Positions 1 through 11,972 are shown, counted from the stretch's first letter. The stretch is 64,000 nt of DNA from Chelydra serpentina (GCA_037349315.1 JBAIAC010000027.1:19816001-19880000); one strand, 5' to 3'. Translations and numbers: made by a program. The notes: generated from the letters alone by a model not told the origin.

Positions 1-449
1 GTGCTTGAGTATCTAGGTGTTTGGACACGGAGAATGGCCGACACCCTGTTTCCTGGCAACTGATGGCCTGGGCCCTTCCCCCCTGCAAGGTGAGAGCTAA
101 AGGCTTGGAGAACAAAGGAGTCAGGTGACCTCCTGGAGCCCGGAGAGGGGGACGGCTGGAGAGAGTCAGTTGGAAGCCGGCTGGGCAAGAGGGGGGAGGC
201 GCAGACAGAGTCTGGCCTCCCTTCCCCCCGTTTGGAGCTGTGGGCTGAAATGCAGGAGTCCCCAGGCTGGGGTCTAAGCTCCCTGCCCCCCAGAAGGGCC
301 CGACTGAGGGGTCCTGGATGTACTGACAAGCTCTGGTTGGGCTGTGTTCCTGGCATCTCTAATAAACCTTCTGTTCTACTGGCTGGCTGAGTCACAGTGA
401 ATCCTGAGGAAGAGGGGTGCAGGCGCGGACTCCCCCGCACTCCGTGACA
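1..449 (+). repeat. LTR, type-B U3, left end outside the window
   Basis: The right part matches the LTR family found throughout the window: the TCTAAGCTCCCTGCCCCCC block, an AATAAA polyadenylation signal near 360, and the terminus CTCCGTGACA at 440-449. The left part (GTGCTTGAG...) matches the U3 of the solo LTR at 44034-44596, not that of E1/E2, so this is the type-B variant. The start is cut off by the window edge, so a target-site duplication cannot be tested. No primer-binding site follows, which suggests a solo LTR or a right-hand LTR. Confidence 0.85.
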
Positions 450-469
450 CCAAGTCATGCGGCGTGTGT

Positions 470-545
470 GTAGATGAGGGAGCAGGGAATTGAACTCAGT
501 CGCCCACGTCCTAGGCTGCAGCCTTAACCACTGCACCATCCTCCC
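470..545 (-). repeat. SINE head fragment (tRNA-like, MIR-type)
   Basis: GGGAATTGAACTCAGTCGCC followed by CTTAACCACTGCACCATCCTCCC has the layout of a reverse-oriented tRNA-derived SINE head, with box B complement and then box A complement. It is short and degraded. Confidence 0.4.
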
Positions 546-639
546 TTCCAGCCTCGCACTGAAGCATCTACAGCAGCTGCTAAAGCAGGGGCTAATCCCT
601 GCCGCAGACACGGCCTCAGGACTTTGCTGCAAGTCAACG

Positions 640-900
640 AACACGGGTGACACATTCCAGCGAGGTGTGGTGCATTAGACGGGGACTCAGGACACCTGGG
701 TTCTATCCCTGGCTCCCCCCGCTGACCCGCTCCCCTTAGGCGAGTCACTTCCCCTCCTACCCTGCGTCTGACGGCGAGAGTTCTCTGGGGCAGGGACCGT
801 CTCTCACTGCGTGTCTGTGCAGCGCCCGGCGCAACGGGACCCTGATCTCAGCCGGGGTCGCTCAGCTCTGTTGGAATATAAACAGCGACGTCACATTGTC
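640..900 (+). repeat. MIR/L2-like SINE remnant
   Basis: The order of motifs is that of a sauropsid MIR-like SINE: a GTGGTGCATTAGACGGGGACTCAGGACACCTGGGTTCTATCC-type head, then GCGAGTCACTTCCCCTC, then the GGGGCAGGGACCGTCTCTCACTG and GTGCAGCGCCCGGCGCAACGGG 3' end. It is degraded and has no clear target-site duplication. Confidence 0.55.
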
Positions 901-2239
901 CCAGTCCGGGAACAGGGGGCAGCATTCTCTCACGCTGGGGCTGCTCCCGTGGAGTTACGCCGGCCTCAGACTAACCAACGGCAGCACCGAGCATTTGCCG
1001 CACCAGGGCACCGCACCCAGCTAACGGGGGCAGCCAGAGCCCGATGTTTCAGAGGAAGGCAGGCGGCTATAAAGATGCACCGGGCCACCTGTATGATGCC
1101 ATGGATCAGGCAGTCAGGGGGAATCCTTTCCCCACACCCCCACAAGGATGGTGCCCAGAAGCTGGACGATTGCTCGTCTTCCCTCCCTTCGGGACGCTGG
1201 CTCGGCTGCTGCCCTGCCGCCTGGGGGTGGCATTCCCTAGCGCCGCTCAGCCTTGCGCAAGAGAGAAAGGATCTGGACTCAGTGGCCTGGGAATTCCTCT
1301 CAGGGGGGGCCACTGACCCACCCTGTGCTCGGGGGGCAGGTTTCCCCTGCTGGGGTATCCCACAGCCTTATGGAGAAGTCCCAGAGCCCACAAAATGCCC
1401 CTGACTCCAGCAGTCACCGAGCCCAGAGGCGATAAAGTGACCTCCTAGGGCAGACACCTGGAGCCCTTGCCTGGCACTTCCTCGCCCTGGCACCTCTCCG
1501 AATGGCCGCTCCAACCACGCCCCCACTCCAGAGCGGAGCCTCCGATGTCCAGCAATAAGACCTAACGAGGAGGTGGGAATCCCAGGATAGCCACAGCCAG
1601 CGGGATGGCACCAGTACAAAGGGATCAAAGCCGCTCCGCGACCTCCCCTGACGCGCCAAACGCACCAGCGGAGAGTCACTGGGAGTTCAGTGTTTGCGGT
1701 GACCCAGGGGACTGATGGTCAGCCGCAGCCCTGGCTGGTTTCCACGGGCCCAGTCGAGGACTGAAAGGGGAACACATCGGCTCTGCATTTTCAGCACTTT
1801 CTGCTTTGAGAGCCGCGGTGGTTCCCGGCCACATAAATAATTAAGAGACTGCTCAGGCGACATCAAGTCCCAGCGGTGGAAAGTGCACGGGAAGCGGACG
1901 GATTGGGCGGCTCCAACAGCTGGCGGGAGGCCAGAGCGAGCATGCAGCCCGGACTCGCTTCTGCTTTCCTCTACCTGGGACCGACCTCCTGGCCTCCAAC
2001 AGGGCTGCAGCACGGGCAGCCCAAGCACATGTATGAGCCTGCAGGGGCGAGTAGCCGAGGGAGCTGCCCAAGTGGCCGGGTACGTCTGCAAACGCTGTAA
2101 TCGCGTCTCCTGGCGGCAGCCGAGACGTGCCCCAGCGAAGGACTTCGTTCTGCCGGCCCAAACGGTCCCCTCGAGCTTGCCACGGCACTGCAAGCCAGCG
2201 CTTCCCGCCAGGGCACCTCGGAGCGCTTCGCAGGGGAGG
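901..2239. other. GC-rich single-copy DNA, no gene seen
   Basis: Open frames occur on both strands, as expected from GC-rich DNA with few stop codons. None has a recognisable domain, splice context or repeat homology that I can name. Confidence 0.5.
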
Positions 2240-2410
2240 TCACTCTCAGAGCAGCCCCACGGTGCAAATGCGGAAACTGAGGCACCGAGAGGGGATGGGA
2301 CTTGCCCAAGGTCACCCAGCCACCCCGTGGCAGAGCCAGGCATAGAAATCGTATCTCCCGAGTCCTGGTCCAGGCCGGACTGCCCCCGCTTCTCCACTAC
2401 CTGATTAGCG
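2240..2410 (-). repeat. MIR-like SINE remnant
   Basis: GCGGAAACTGAGGCACCGAG, GACTTGCCCAAGGTCACCCAG and GTGGCAGAGCCAGGCATAGAA are hallmark MIR-type segments in reverse-complement order, followed by the degraded head (TCCCGAGTCCTGGTCCAG). Confidence 0.6.
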
Positions 2411-2449
2411 GCTGTAACCCACCCCGACAGCACAAGAGCACCCTGCAAC

Positions 2450-2530
2450 AGCGGATCTCAAAGCTGCCCAGCGCAGGCTCTGTCACGGTCACCCCCATTT
2501 TACAGAAGGGGCGAGAGGGGGCTGGGTCTC
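2450..2530 (-). repeat. MIR-like SINE 3' segment
   Basis: GGATCTCAAAGCTGCCCAGC and CCCCCATTTTACAGAAGGGG form the reverse-complement 3' portion of the same SINE type, separate from the neighbouring copy. Confidence 0.5.
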
Positions 2531-3839
2531 CGCTCATTGGCACTGGTTTAAAGCAGGACCAGCCCCGGGTAAGATGTCCAGAGAAAGCGGAACAGATCAT
2601 GCAGCCAGCTGGGGTCAGAGTCAGGAGCAGGGCCAGGTCTCCGGACGCCCACCAGACCAGAGCACTCAGGGCTCAGCACTCGGCCGCTGCAGAAAGGTGA
2701 CGGGAGAAAGGTGATCACAGCCACCCTGCTCTCCCACAGCTGCAATTAACGAGGACAACACTCCTCTTTCGTGTCTAAACAATACCGAGTGTCGGCAGAG
2801 TGAAGTCAGCGGGGGGCCTACCGCGATCCCTTCCAGTCCTGCACGGCTATGGTTCTCAACCAGGTGCCGCGAGACGCTTCCAGCAATGCCCCGCCAGCCC
2901 CTTTCGAAGCGTGATGGATGTATCCTCGCAACCCCGCCGCAGGCAGGGAACTGATCACACCCCTTGGGTGCGTTACCCCTTCCCCGATCACCTCCCCTGC
3001 AGCCGCTGAACTCCCCAGAGGAACAACCACCCTGCCCGGGCCTGCATCAGCCCATTCTGTGCTGGGGGACTTCTTTCAAGAGGGGTCACACGTCACAGCA
3101 ACGGAGCCAGGCTGCTGGAGGGGCTCGGAGCCAGGGGTTTCCATGGGCCGGGGTGAAGATCTCCTCCTGCAGGGCTTGCACAGACACTTCGGACAGAGGG
3201 AAAAGAGGGACCGAAAGGGGAGCACACGACTGCTTGGGACGACGGGCTAGCTGGGTGACATCCTCTGATCTGAGCGACGCAGCAGCTCAGAACGGCCGGG
3301 AGATCTCTGCCTGCCTGACAGGCGGCTGCCCCGGCCCGGCAGGATCGTAAGTGCTCCCAGCTGCCGACAGCTCCCGCTGTCAGATCCTGTCCTGTGAGCC
3401 GCGTTGGCACGAGGATGATCCGGGCCCTCGGAATACACGCCTCCCCCCCGCCCCCTCGGCTTATTCCATTAGCGCCTCTCGCTTCGCAGTGGATCGTTCG
3501 CCTTGCAGAGCGACGGGACATGTAACTGCCTTTGACAGCCCGCCTCAGTCTGCTCCTTCCAGCCCCGGCCTGCAATAATCCTGGCCAGCCCTGCTAACAA
3601 AGCGCATGAGCCGTTCGGTTGGGATTCCGGCGTTTCTAACTGCTCCTGCGCCGAGGAGAACGGGGACCCGCCCCGAGCCACACCCCTGCAGCGACGGCGC
3701 TTGGGGATCAAGGGTTAGTATCAAGGGAGTTAGGGGTGTCGCTGGTGTGGCCAACCCTCTGTGCTGGCTTCTGATCTCTCATCAGCGGAGTCACCCCAGG
3801 GTGAGTGAACCCAGGCCTCAGATCCTACACTGGCTCAGA
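2531..3839. other. Single-copy DNA, no gene seen
   Basis: GC-rich sequence. Several frames of 60-160 codons are open on both strands, but none carries a recognisable motif. Confidence 0.5.
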
Positions 3840-4032
3840 GCATTATTGTGGCAGTGTGAGGGAAGCACCCACCAAGATCAGGGCCCCACTGTGCCAGGCG
3901 CCGCACAGACACATCCAGGAGGAGAAGTGACATGTCCAAGGACACGCAACGCATCAGTGGCAGAGTGAAGGCTAGAACCCAGGCGTCCTCGCGCTCAGGG
4001 CAGAGTCCTAGCCATTATACCTCACTGCCTAC
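3840..4032 (-). repeat. Composite MIR/L2-like SINE holding the single-copy precursor of the right-end satellite unit
   Basis: The segment at about 3875-3915 (AGATCAGGGCCCCACTGTGC, then CAGGCGCCGCACAGACAC) is followed by GAAGTGACATGTCCAAGGAC, GCATCAGTGGCAGAGTGAAG and CTAGAACCCAGGCGTCCTC. This is an ordinary interspersed element in reverse orientation. Its first ~43 bases are nearly the same as the unit tandemly repeated from 60706 onward. Confidence 0.65.
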
Positions 4033-7000
4033 TCCTAGTCCCTGCCACGTCCTGAGACAGACCTGGCTCCTCCACAAAGCTTCGCAGAGTTGCTCCACAC
4101 TGACACCAGCACGGGAAAGCGGAGAATTCGTCCCCCTCTATTTAACAGGCTTTAACTCTGGGACGATTTCTCCGCCCACTTCTGGGGTCAGTGAGGAGTG
4201 ACCCCTGAAGTCCATGAAGCTGGGCTGGGGTAAAACCAGCGCAGGGGAGAAGAGAATCAGGCCCACGAGTTGATGCTGCCCCCGCCCCATCTGCTCCATG
4301 ATACACGGGGGCTGTTTGCCCCCCTTTCGCACCACACTGTTCCATTTGGCTGTGGGCGGATGAGGTCCTGTCACCCCACAGACCTAGGCCCCTAGACAGC
4401 TGAGCAGGTGACAGCGTTACGTGGTATCATTCCGTCCACAAAGCCACTATGATTTCCCTGACTGTCTCAGCTGGGATTTTCCACGGGGCGTAAGGGAGCA
4501 GAGTGCCTGAATCAATGGGGTCCGAGCGCCTAACTCCCATCGGACCTCTAGCAAGCCCAGCCTCCTGGCCGGGCTGCAAACCCGCCTCCCTGACGCAGCG
4601 TATCCGACCCCTGCCTGGGCATCACTCCGCTCTCAAGCGCAGCCTGATCCAGGCCAATGCCCCTCCGCCATCGCGCCACCGGGAGAGCGAGCCAGACCAC
4701 CAAACACGTGGGGGCGCGGCGGGCAGAAAGGGGCAGCTCCCACCCTCTGCGCTGAACGGCGAGCTGCAGCCAAGGCCTGGGCATGAGGCCAGCGGCTTCC
4801 CGGCCACAGGGCAGAGCCAGGCTGAGAGTGAGGGTTGAATTTCTAGCACCTAGGACAGCTCCTCAGAAGAAGGCTGCATCTCACAGCCCAGAAAAGGACC
4901 ATGCCCTGAAAACGCAGCCAGCCCTTGCCAGCCTTCCGCCCGTACCATGAGCTAACCCCCCGGAGGGGAGGGCGGGTGGCAGGCCGCTGGGAGGAACAAG
5001 TAACCACGCTAGCGTAGGGCGGCCCTTTGTCCAAACCAGGCCGCTGCTGCCTCTGCAATTAGAAAATCTCTCCAACGGCCGGAGGCGGGGCGGGCTCTGT
5101 GTTACTACGGAAATTTCTTTCCCAGGTGTCCGGCTGGTGAGTCTCGCCCACATGCTCAGGGTCTACCTGATCGCCAGATTTGGGGTCTGAGAAGTTTTCC
5201 CCCAGATCAGATTGGCAGAGACCCTGCGGGGGGTTCACCTCCCGCTGCAGCCTGGGGCACAGGGCACTTGCTGGGTTGAACTAGAGCCAATGGGGGATGC
5301 TCTGTAACTTGAAATCGTTAAATCACGACTTGAGGACGTCAGTAACTCAGCCAGAGGTTCGGGGTCTATTACAGGAGCAGGTGGGCGAGGAGGCTCTGTG
5401 GCCTGTGATGTGCAGGAGATCAGGCAAGATGATCATGAGGGTCCCTCCTAGCATAGACGTCGCCGACTCTGCCCTAATGAAGCTGTTCCTTTAGCTGTAG
5501 AAACGCCTGCTTTTAGACCCAGCTGTCGTGGGTTCAATCCCTGCAGATGGCCCCCGGAGGGCTGTCCTTACAGGTTAAAGAGCGGGGCAGGAACAAAACT
5601 GGCAACAGGGCAAATCAAGTCGCTAACCCTCAGAGTCGGCTGGTTTGGAGCAGCCGCCACCATCTAGCGCTGGTATTGAACCAGCATCCATGGGGGGCTG
5701 TCAGTAGTAATGAGAGTCGAGGTGGGGTTGCCCATGAAGCCACAAGACTGCACTGAGCACGACACGCTATTCCCGTGGCAGTACACGCACTCAGACGTCC
5801 CTGGAGAGGAGGGGGACGCGGGCACCTTTGGGGCATGAGACGTAAGGACCGGTGGGGGACTGATGCTCTGATTCAAACCAGCGTCCTGTAACCTGAGTAC
5901 CAAGGGGTTCAGGACACTCAAAGACATCATAGGGGTTTAGCTGCCCTTGGAATCCATCGGTATTTGGACACCCAACTGCCCTAGGAGCTTGCAAAATCCC
6001 GACCGTACGGCTTTGCTGTGCCCAGTGGAGGCCCTGACCCTGCAATCAGATCTGCCTGGGCCGACGGCTGCGCCCGCATGGAGCTCTCTGAAATCAACGA
6101 GGCTCTGCCCTGCGGATCTCATTGCAGCCCGGGGGCCCAAGACTGACAAGAAGATTGTCACAAAGCAGCTTCACACACACACACAAGCACAGGGTGTGTC
6201 CGGCCCACAACTGACCCTGCTCCACCTCCTGGGGCCGGCTATCTTGCTGGGTGACCGGGCCGAGCAGATGGCCCCTTTGTGCCCCTGAGAAGCCACATGC
6301 TTTAGCGCGAAAGGGGATTTTGCCCCTCCAGTGAAGCCAGGGGACGCAGGGATCAACCGGACGGCCAATACTGGTCCTGAGCTGGGCACACCCGCCCGGC
6401 TCCGATCACTCCACCTCATCCGCGACGCCAGCGCGTGACGGGGAAGGGAACAAATGTCTGGAATGCGGTGACACTGTGGCCCCGGGCGGCCCGGCTGCCT
6501 CTGCCCCAGACAGTGGAGACCAGAGCTGTGATTTGGTTACGCAGGGCTAATGCGATCATGTCTGCAGAGCGATTCCCTGCGGCTTTCCGAAGGAACGGCT
6601 GATGATGGGGAACACAGCCAGGGGAGAAACTAGAGACCCAGCGCTGCAGATCACAGTTAAGGCAGCAAACAGCTGTCCCCTGCATGGGCCTGCCTGGAGC
6701 CTCCAGCATCGCACACCCGCGTCTGGCCTCGTCATCACCCTCACGTACCCCGGAGCTCCCGGGCTGCGAAAGGCCTCTGCAAACTGGGCGCTGGCTATTG
6801 CTGGGTGCCGCAGCCCAGGGCGGCAGGGCAGCGGTGGGCCCTCTGCAGTCCAGGAGCCCCAGGGAGGTGCTCTGCCTCCCCGCCCCTCTACAGACCCTGG
6901 ATCTCCCACCCCGCAGATCTGTCCGGAGTTGGCAAACCCCGAGCATGCAGCAGCGCCGGTGGAGAGGGTGAGATATGCAGGGACACGCTGGAAAAGACAG

Positions 7001-7194
7001 GCTGCAGAGAGGCAGAGCCCTGGCTGCATCTTGGTAAATTTCAAGCCAGATTGCTTGAGCTAAAGGGATCCCCGGGGCGCCTTGAGAACGTAGCCTGGGG
7101 CAGGCCAGCCTGGGGGGAAACAACGTTCCAGGAAATGCGATGACAGGCGAGGCTCTGCAGAAAACACTGGAAACAACTTATGCTGCACTCAGCC
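4033..7194. other. Mostly single-copy DNA with small repeat scraps
   Basis: No coding gene recognised. A tRNA-like SINE head is likely near 5490-5545 (TTTAGACCCAGCTG, then GTGGGTTCAATCCCTG, which resembles box B). A short CA run lies at 6173-6185. The long minus-strand frame at 7123-6416 has no identifiable domain and is probably chance. Confidence 0.45.
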
Positions 7195-7325
7195 AGCAGA
7201 CCCAACCCAGCAGCCTGCAAGCACCTGGGTTCTAACCCCAGCTCTGATCCTGACTCCCACTGTAGGGCCTTGGGCAAATCACCCTTCTTGCCTCAGTTTC
7301 CCCACCTGTCAAATGGGGTTACTGA
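7195..7325 (+). repeat. MIR-like SINE remnant
   Basis: CACCTGGGTTCTAACCCCAG, GGCCTTGGGCAAATCACCC, CTTGCCTCAGTTTCCCCACC and TGTCAAATGGGGTTACTGAG are the canonical MIR-type segments in order. Confidence 0.7.
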
Positions 7326-8872
7326 GGCCTGCTTGGCCAGAGGCAGAGCAGGGAGATCACGAGGCCAGCAGCCCATTCCACAACTGCCAAGTCCAGGCCA
7401 GGTCTTAGGGAGAGCCTGTGGGGCAACTCTAGGCAGCCCTAGCCTGGGAGCCAGGGGGTCATCACAGTCAAGCCCTCGGCAAGGGACACCGCTGAGAGCC
7501 AGAGCCAACCAGCATCCTGCTCCGAGCGCCCTTGAGGACAATTGCCAGGTCTGCTGCGAAGCCGAGCTGTGGGCGGGGAAAGGGTGCGAGAAGGAAACGC
7601 TCATTTCTGCAGAACGTGTCCCTCAGTGACAGCCTCAGGGCGCTCGCGCCGTTTCGCTTCACAACGCGAAGGTTACGGGGTGAGCTGATTCCCTACAACG
7701 GGGAACCCCGAAACCATCTGCCCTGGGAATTCTCTGGCTTGTGCCATGGAGGCGATTCGATCACATGCTTCCCTTCTGGCCTGGGAACCTCTGGATTTTA
7801 TACAGTCCTCCCGATGGGGAGCAATAAAAACAACCGGAGGTGAAATCAGCGGAGTACCTAGAACCTAGCCCGCGACGGGCGTCAGGTAACACACGGATCT
7901 TCTCTGCCATCAATGCCGGGGCAATCTGCAAACCCCTTTGCTCGTCTAACCCGACTGAAAAGCCCAGTGCTTTTTTCCCCCGCTTTCCTGGAGGCAACAC
8001 ACTCTGTGTGCTACCCTTTAGGCCGGTGCTAAAATTGGCCTTTGCCAGGAGGCCCAAAAGATGGAAACAGCCGCTCAGCGGTTCGCGCTGTTCCCTGGCT
8101 CCTTTGCAGACGCTCCAAGGACCACAGGACTGAGGACAGCATCTTATTACCCATTATTAGCAAAACACAAAACTAAACAAAACTCAAACGAGACGTACTG
8201 TGCACCGCTCCGGCTCCATATAAGCAGGGCTTCTATTTGCTAGCTCCTGAGAGCAATTTACACAAATCATTGAGAACAGGGAGAGGCGGGGGGAAAGGAA
8301 TGTCTTTAAAAACACCTGATGTCTGGACTCTCATTAAACGGAATTAGCTGGCAAATGCGCTAATCCCATTCCATGCTGCAAATGCAGCAGCGGGGGGAGG
8401 GGAATGCGAGGGGAGCCGTGTTTGAATCACGCCCGAATGTCCTCTCGGCACTTCTAGCAGCTGGAACATCATTCTGGTCCTTCTCTGGCCCCGCGCCCAT
8501 CGGCTTCTTTCGCTCCAGGGCTTCAGCGCGCCCCCACAAGCCAGCTGGGGCCAGGCCAGGGTGGGGAGGGGCCGGCTAGCGCAGAGGGAGCTGGGGATGC
8601 TGTAGCCAGAACCAGGCTGGGAGCCTGAGACAGAGCCCGCCAATGTCAGGAGCCAGGTAGAGCGGCCACCCAGAGAGTGGCGCTCCCTGCAGGGAGCAGG
8701 AGTGAGGCACAATTAGGGGGAAGGTGAGGCCGGGACGGGCTCTGCAGAGCATCACCCCTGCTCCCCTAGGCCTCCCCCAATCACCCCCCCAACTCTCTGT
8801 GACCCCAGAGCTCCCCTGCTGCCCCCGAGGCCTCCCACTGCCCTGCATTCCAGCCCCTCTTTTTCTCCGTAC
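7326..8872. other. Single-copy DNA, no gene seen
   Basis: No recognisable exon, RNA gene or repeat was found. The AATAAAAACAACC stretch near 7822 is an isolated AT-rich patch. Confidence 0.4.
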
Positions 8873-9422
8873 TGGTCTACACGCTCCAGAGTTAGGCTGA
8901 CGTAAGGCCGCTTACGGCCAACTCTCTCTGTAAGCGTCTACACTACAGCCTTGCTCCCGCCCACCTAACCCGCCCCCTACACCGACTTCAGAACCCCACC
9001 TCCGCGAGAGACGCGGGGCTCAGGTCGACGCCGTTAGCGCGACGCCGTGTCTGTGTTGCTCACATCGCCTGCTGGCTGTCAGCCCAGCGCGGGGAGCCCC
9101 CACTTCCCCGAGGGCTGACAGAGCAGGGCTCAGTTTCACAGCCAGCCGACCAGCAGTGAAACTGACATTCGCGTCAGTTTCATGGCTGCTATTATTTCGC
9201 ATTTGGGCTCCGGCTCTCAGACCTGGGGGTCTGAGAGCCAGAGCTCTCAGGGCTGTCAGTGCCCCACAATGCCCCACTTCAGTCAGTGCAAGCACTCCTG
9301 GCGAGGACGCGCACCACCAGCAGCAGGAGGGGAGCGGGGACACCAACAGCTGATTTCATTGCTGCAGGGGCCGTAGGTCGACCTAACTTAAGTCGACCCA
9401 ATTTTGTGGCGTAGATGAGCCC
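8873..9422. mobile_element. Non-autonomous DNA element with imperfect terminal inverted repeats and internal hairpins
   Basis: The left end (TGGTCTACACGCTCCAGAG, then TTAGGCTGACGTAAG) is an imperfect inverted match to the right end (CTTAAGTCGACCCAATTTTG, then TGGCGTAGATGAG). Two hairpins lie inside: GAAACTGAC/GTCAGTTTC (9158-9166 and 9173-9181) and a perfect 12-bp stem at 9212-9239. There is no transposase frame. I recall similar GTCTACACTACGGAGTTAGGTCGAC-ended elements as common in turtles, but the superfamily assignment is open. Confidence 0.5.
9212..9239. repeat. Perfect 12-bp hairpin
   Basis: GGCTCTCAGACC, loop TGGG, then GGTCTGAGAGCC. It lies inside the inverted-repeat DNA element. Confidence 0.9.
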
Positions 9423-9554
9423 TAGGACTCCAGCATGGCAGGCGAGACACCCGCAGCCTTTGTTCAAAGCAGCAGAGCCCGGGCTGGGAAGTCAATGACG
9501 CTCTCCTCTGGCCAGGGAAGCGCCCGGTAGCCTGTGCGGCTGAACCCGAGCCCA

Positions 9555-9825
9555 TCACAGCCCCCAGCGCTTTGCATCCAGAGAGCTCAATGCAACTTAC
9601 AAAGGAAGGGGAGTGTATTAACGCGCTCTGCCCCCCACCCCCCATCACAGGATCTGACCACAGCGCTACAATCCTAGCGGGAGAGAGGAGGAATCACGGG
9701 CCCAGAGGGAGAGGAGATTGGCCCAACGCCACCCAGCACATGAACGACAGAGCCAAGAACAGAACCCGGGTCTCCTGGCTCCCAGCCCAGGCCTTGATGC
9801 ACTAAGTCACACTGCCTCCAAAGCC
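9555..9825 (-). repeat. MIR/L2-like SINE remnant
   Basis: CCCCAGCGCTTTGCATCC, CAGAGGGAGAGGAGATTGGC, CCAACGCCACCCAGCACATG and GAACCCGGGTCTCCTGGCTC, ending CTAAGTCACACTGCCTCC, match the reverse complement of a MIR-type element. Confidence 0.6.
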
Positions 9826-9896
9826 TCAGTATTCTCCTACATGGGTCACACACCCACTGGCGATGACACACCGCCGAGAAATGCCTGGAGGAGTAA

Positions 9897-9970
9897 TAGA
9901 TTCATAGATACCAAAGCCAGAAGAGACCTCTAGATCGCCCAGTCTGACCTCCTGTACAACACAGGTGGGA
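9897..9970 (-). repeat. CR1 LINE 3' end fragment
   Basis: ATAGATTCATAGATACCAAAG, AGAAGAGACC and AGTCTGACCTCCTGTACAAC are typical reverse-oriented CR1 3'-tail sequence of turtles and birds. Confidence 0.7.
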
Positions 9971-10263
9971 GACGGGCCCCCCGGGGCTGCCCAGACAGGG
10001 AAACATCACCACTGACCCTCAGCCAACGAACAGCTAATTAGCAAGGTCAGATCCTGCTCCCACTGAAATCAAGGGCCCAGTTTCCACGGACATGAGCCGG
10101 GTGGGGGCTCAGCTCCTCCCAGGGTTGGGCCCTCAACGCCTCACATGGATGACAAAATCCCGTTGCCTGTCAGCCAAGACAAGAGAGCCCCAAAGCAGCA
10201 GACAGCTGTGGGGAGGAGCTGGGTCCATCTCAGGACATGGGTCATTTGATGGGGGAGGGGCTC

Positions 10264-10679
10264 TGTGACGGGGTAGAGAGCGAGATGGATCTGACCTGGG
10301 AGGCTGCATTGGAAATGCGAGACTTTACCTGAGGCTGTAACCTGAGCCAGGACGGGGGTTGGGAGGTGACACCTTTGGCTGGGAGAATGGACAGGCTAGA
10401 GGAGGGGCCCCGGGGGAGGGGAAGAGAGGCTGCTGGAGGGTTTGGCTTTTTGGTTTCAGTTCGAAGCTGGGTGGTGAAACGCAGGGAGCCCCAGAGCTGG
10501 GGTCTAAGCTCCCTGCCCCCCCAGAAGGCCCAGCAGAGGGGTCCTGGTCATACTTACAAGCTCTGTATGGACTCTTTCCTGACAACCCTAATAAACCTTC
10601 TGTTCTACTGGCTGGCTGAGAGTCACATTGAATCCCGGGAAGAGGGGTGCAGGACCTGACTCCCCCACACTCCGTGACA
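10264..10679 (+). repeat. E1 5' LTR
   Basis: It starts TGTGACGG and ends CCGTGACA, 416 bp. The AATAAA polyadenylation signal is at 10590-10595. No clear TATA box was seen. Confidence 0.95.
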
Positions 10680-10681
10680 AC

Positions 10682-10699
10682 TGGTGGCAGCGGTGGGAT
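10682..10699 (+). promoter_or_regulatory. E1 primer-binding site (tRNA-Leu type)
   Basis: TGGTGGCAGCGGTGGGAT starts two bases after the LTR end. As I recall it, this is complementary to the 3' end plus CCA of a vertebrate tRNA-Leu (AAG-type acceptor arm) over 18 bases. The same sequence follows the E2 LTR (11721-11738) and the E3 LTR (33870-33887). Confidence 0.7.
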
Positions 10700-10934
10700 C
10701 TTCTGCACCCCATGAACGGCACTTCCTGCAGTAAGTGACTGGAGAGCAGTACAACGAAGGGGGATTGACGGGGAGCAGGTTGCTGAAGAGGCAGAGAGAA
10801 GCAGTTTCGGGGGGCGGAGGAGTTACGCTTAACCCTGAGGGGTGTGACCAGTGAGAAGGGCTGGCACACTAGGGGTTCCTCCTGGAAGCCGTGGGGGCCA
10901 AGACCGCACAGGCCTGCGAGAGGCCAGCAGGAAG

Positions 10935-11302
10935 ATGTATGCTAAGCGCCGTAAGAACGACCTGGTGGACCTGTGCAGGCAGAGGGGGCTGCGCGTTGGG
11001 AAGTCCACCAAAGGCCAGCTGATTGCACAGCTGGAGGAGAAGGATCGCTTGGACGACCCGATCCCTGCCCCTGGGGGAAGCCGCCCGACAGACGCAGCAT
11101 GGGCCCCAGGGCCTGACCTGGCTGGGAGGGGTCAGACTGCTGCCGAGGACATCCCAAGACCCCTCTCACCTCTGCACAGGGGAGAGGTTGGGGAAAGCCC
11201 AGCAAATACCGAGGGCCCCTTGACCCCGGCGGCCAGCAGGGGATCTTCCCGGCGGAGCTCCCCATCCCAGCAGTGGAGGCGGCTGGATTGGGAGAGGGAG
11301 AT
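10935..11302 (+). pseudogene. E1 gag-pol frame, N-terminal part (cut by the E2 insertion)
   Basis: This is the first ~123 codons of Gag. The start ATG (10935) follows a ~255-base leader and has the same context as the E2 start. The N-terminal ~40 residues are basic and SAP-like (LVDLCRQRGLRV, then STKGQLIAQLEE), which suggests nucleic-acid binding. A Pro/Ser-rich linker follows. The frame is broken exactly where E2 integrated; the rest of E1 gag resumes in phase at 17185, after the second GAGAT copy. The truncated peptide alone would not assemble capsids. Confidence 0.85.
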
Positions 11303-11718
11303 TGTGACGGAGTAGAGAGCGAGATGGATCTGACCTGGGAGGCTGCATTGGAAAGGCGAGACTTTACCTGAGGCTGTAACATGAGCCAGGACGGGGGTTG
11401 GGAGGTGACACCTTTGGCTGGGAGAATGGACAGGCTAGAGGAGGGGCCCCGGGGGAGGGGAAGAGAGGCTGCTAGGGGTTTTGGCTTTGTGGTTTCAGTT
11501 CGAAGCTGGGTGGTGAAACGCAGAGAGCCCCAGAGCTGGGGTCTAAGCTCCCTGCCCCCCCAGAAGGCCCAGCAGAGGGGTCCTGGTCATACTTACAAGC
11601 TCTGTATGGACTCTTTCCTGACAACGCTAATAAACCTCCTGTTCTACTGGCTGGCTGAGAGTCACATTGAATCCCGGGAAGAGGGGTGCAGGACCTGACT
11701 CCCCCACACTCCGTGACA
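11303..11718 (+). repeat. E2 5' LTR
   Basis: TGTGACGG to CCGTGACA, 416 bp, with AATAAA at 11629-11634. Confidence 0.95.
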
Positions 11719-11972
11719 ACTGGTGGCAGCGGTGGGATCTTCTGCACCCCATGAACGGCACTTCCTGCAGTAAGTGACTGGAGAGCAGTACAACGAAGGG
11801 GGATTGACGGGGAGCAGGTTGCTGAAGAGGCAGAGAGAAGCGGTTTCGGGGGCGGAGGAGTTACGCTTAACCCTGAGGGGTGTGACCAGTGAGAAGGGCT
11901 GGCACACTAGGGGTTCCTCCTGGAAGCCGTGGGGGCCAAGACCGCACAGGCCTGTGAGTGGCCAGCAGGAAG

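Noticed and set aside
1687..2448. 253-codon minus-strand frame near the left end
   Set aside because: It overlaps SINE remnants, has frames open on both strands, and has no recognisable domain.
10264..11718. E1 5' half as a simple tandem duplication of LTR plus leader
   Set aside because: The GAGAT duplication and in-phase resumption of E1 gag at 17185 show a nested insertion, not a tandem duplication.
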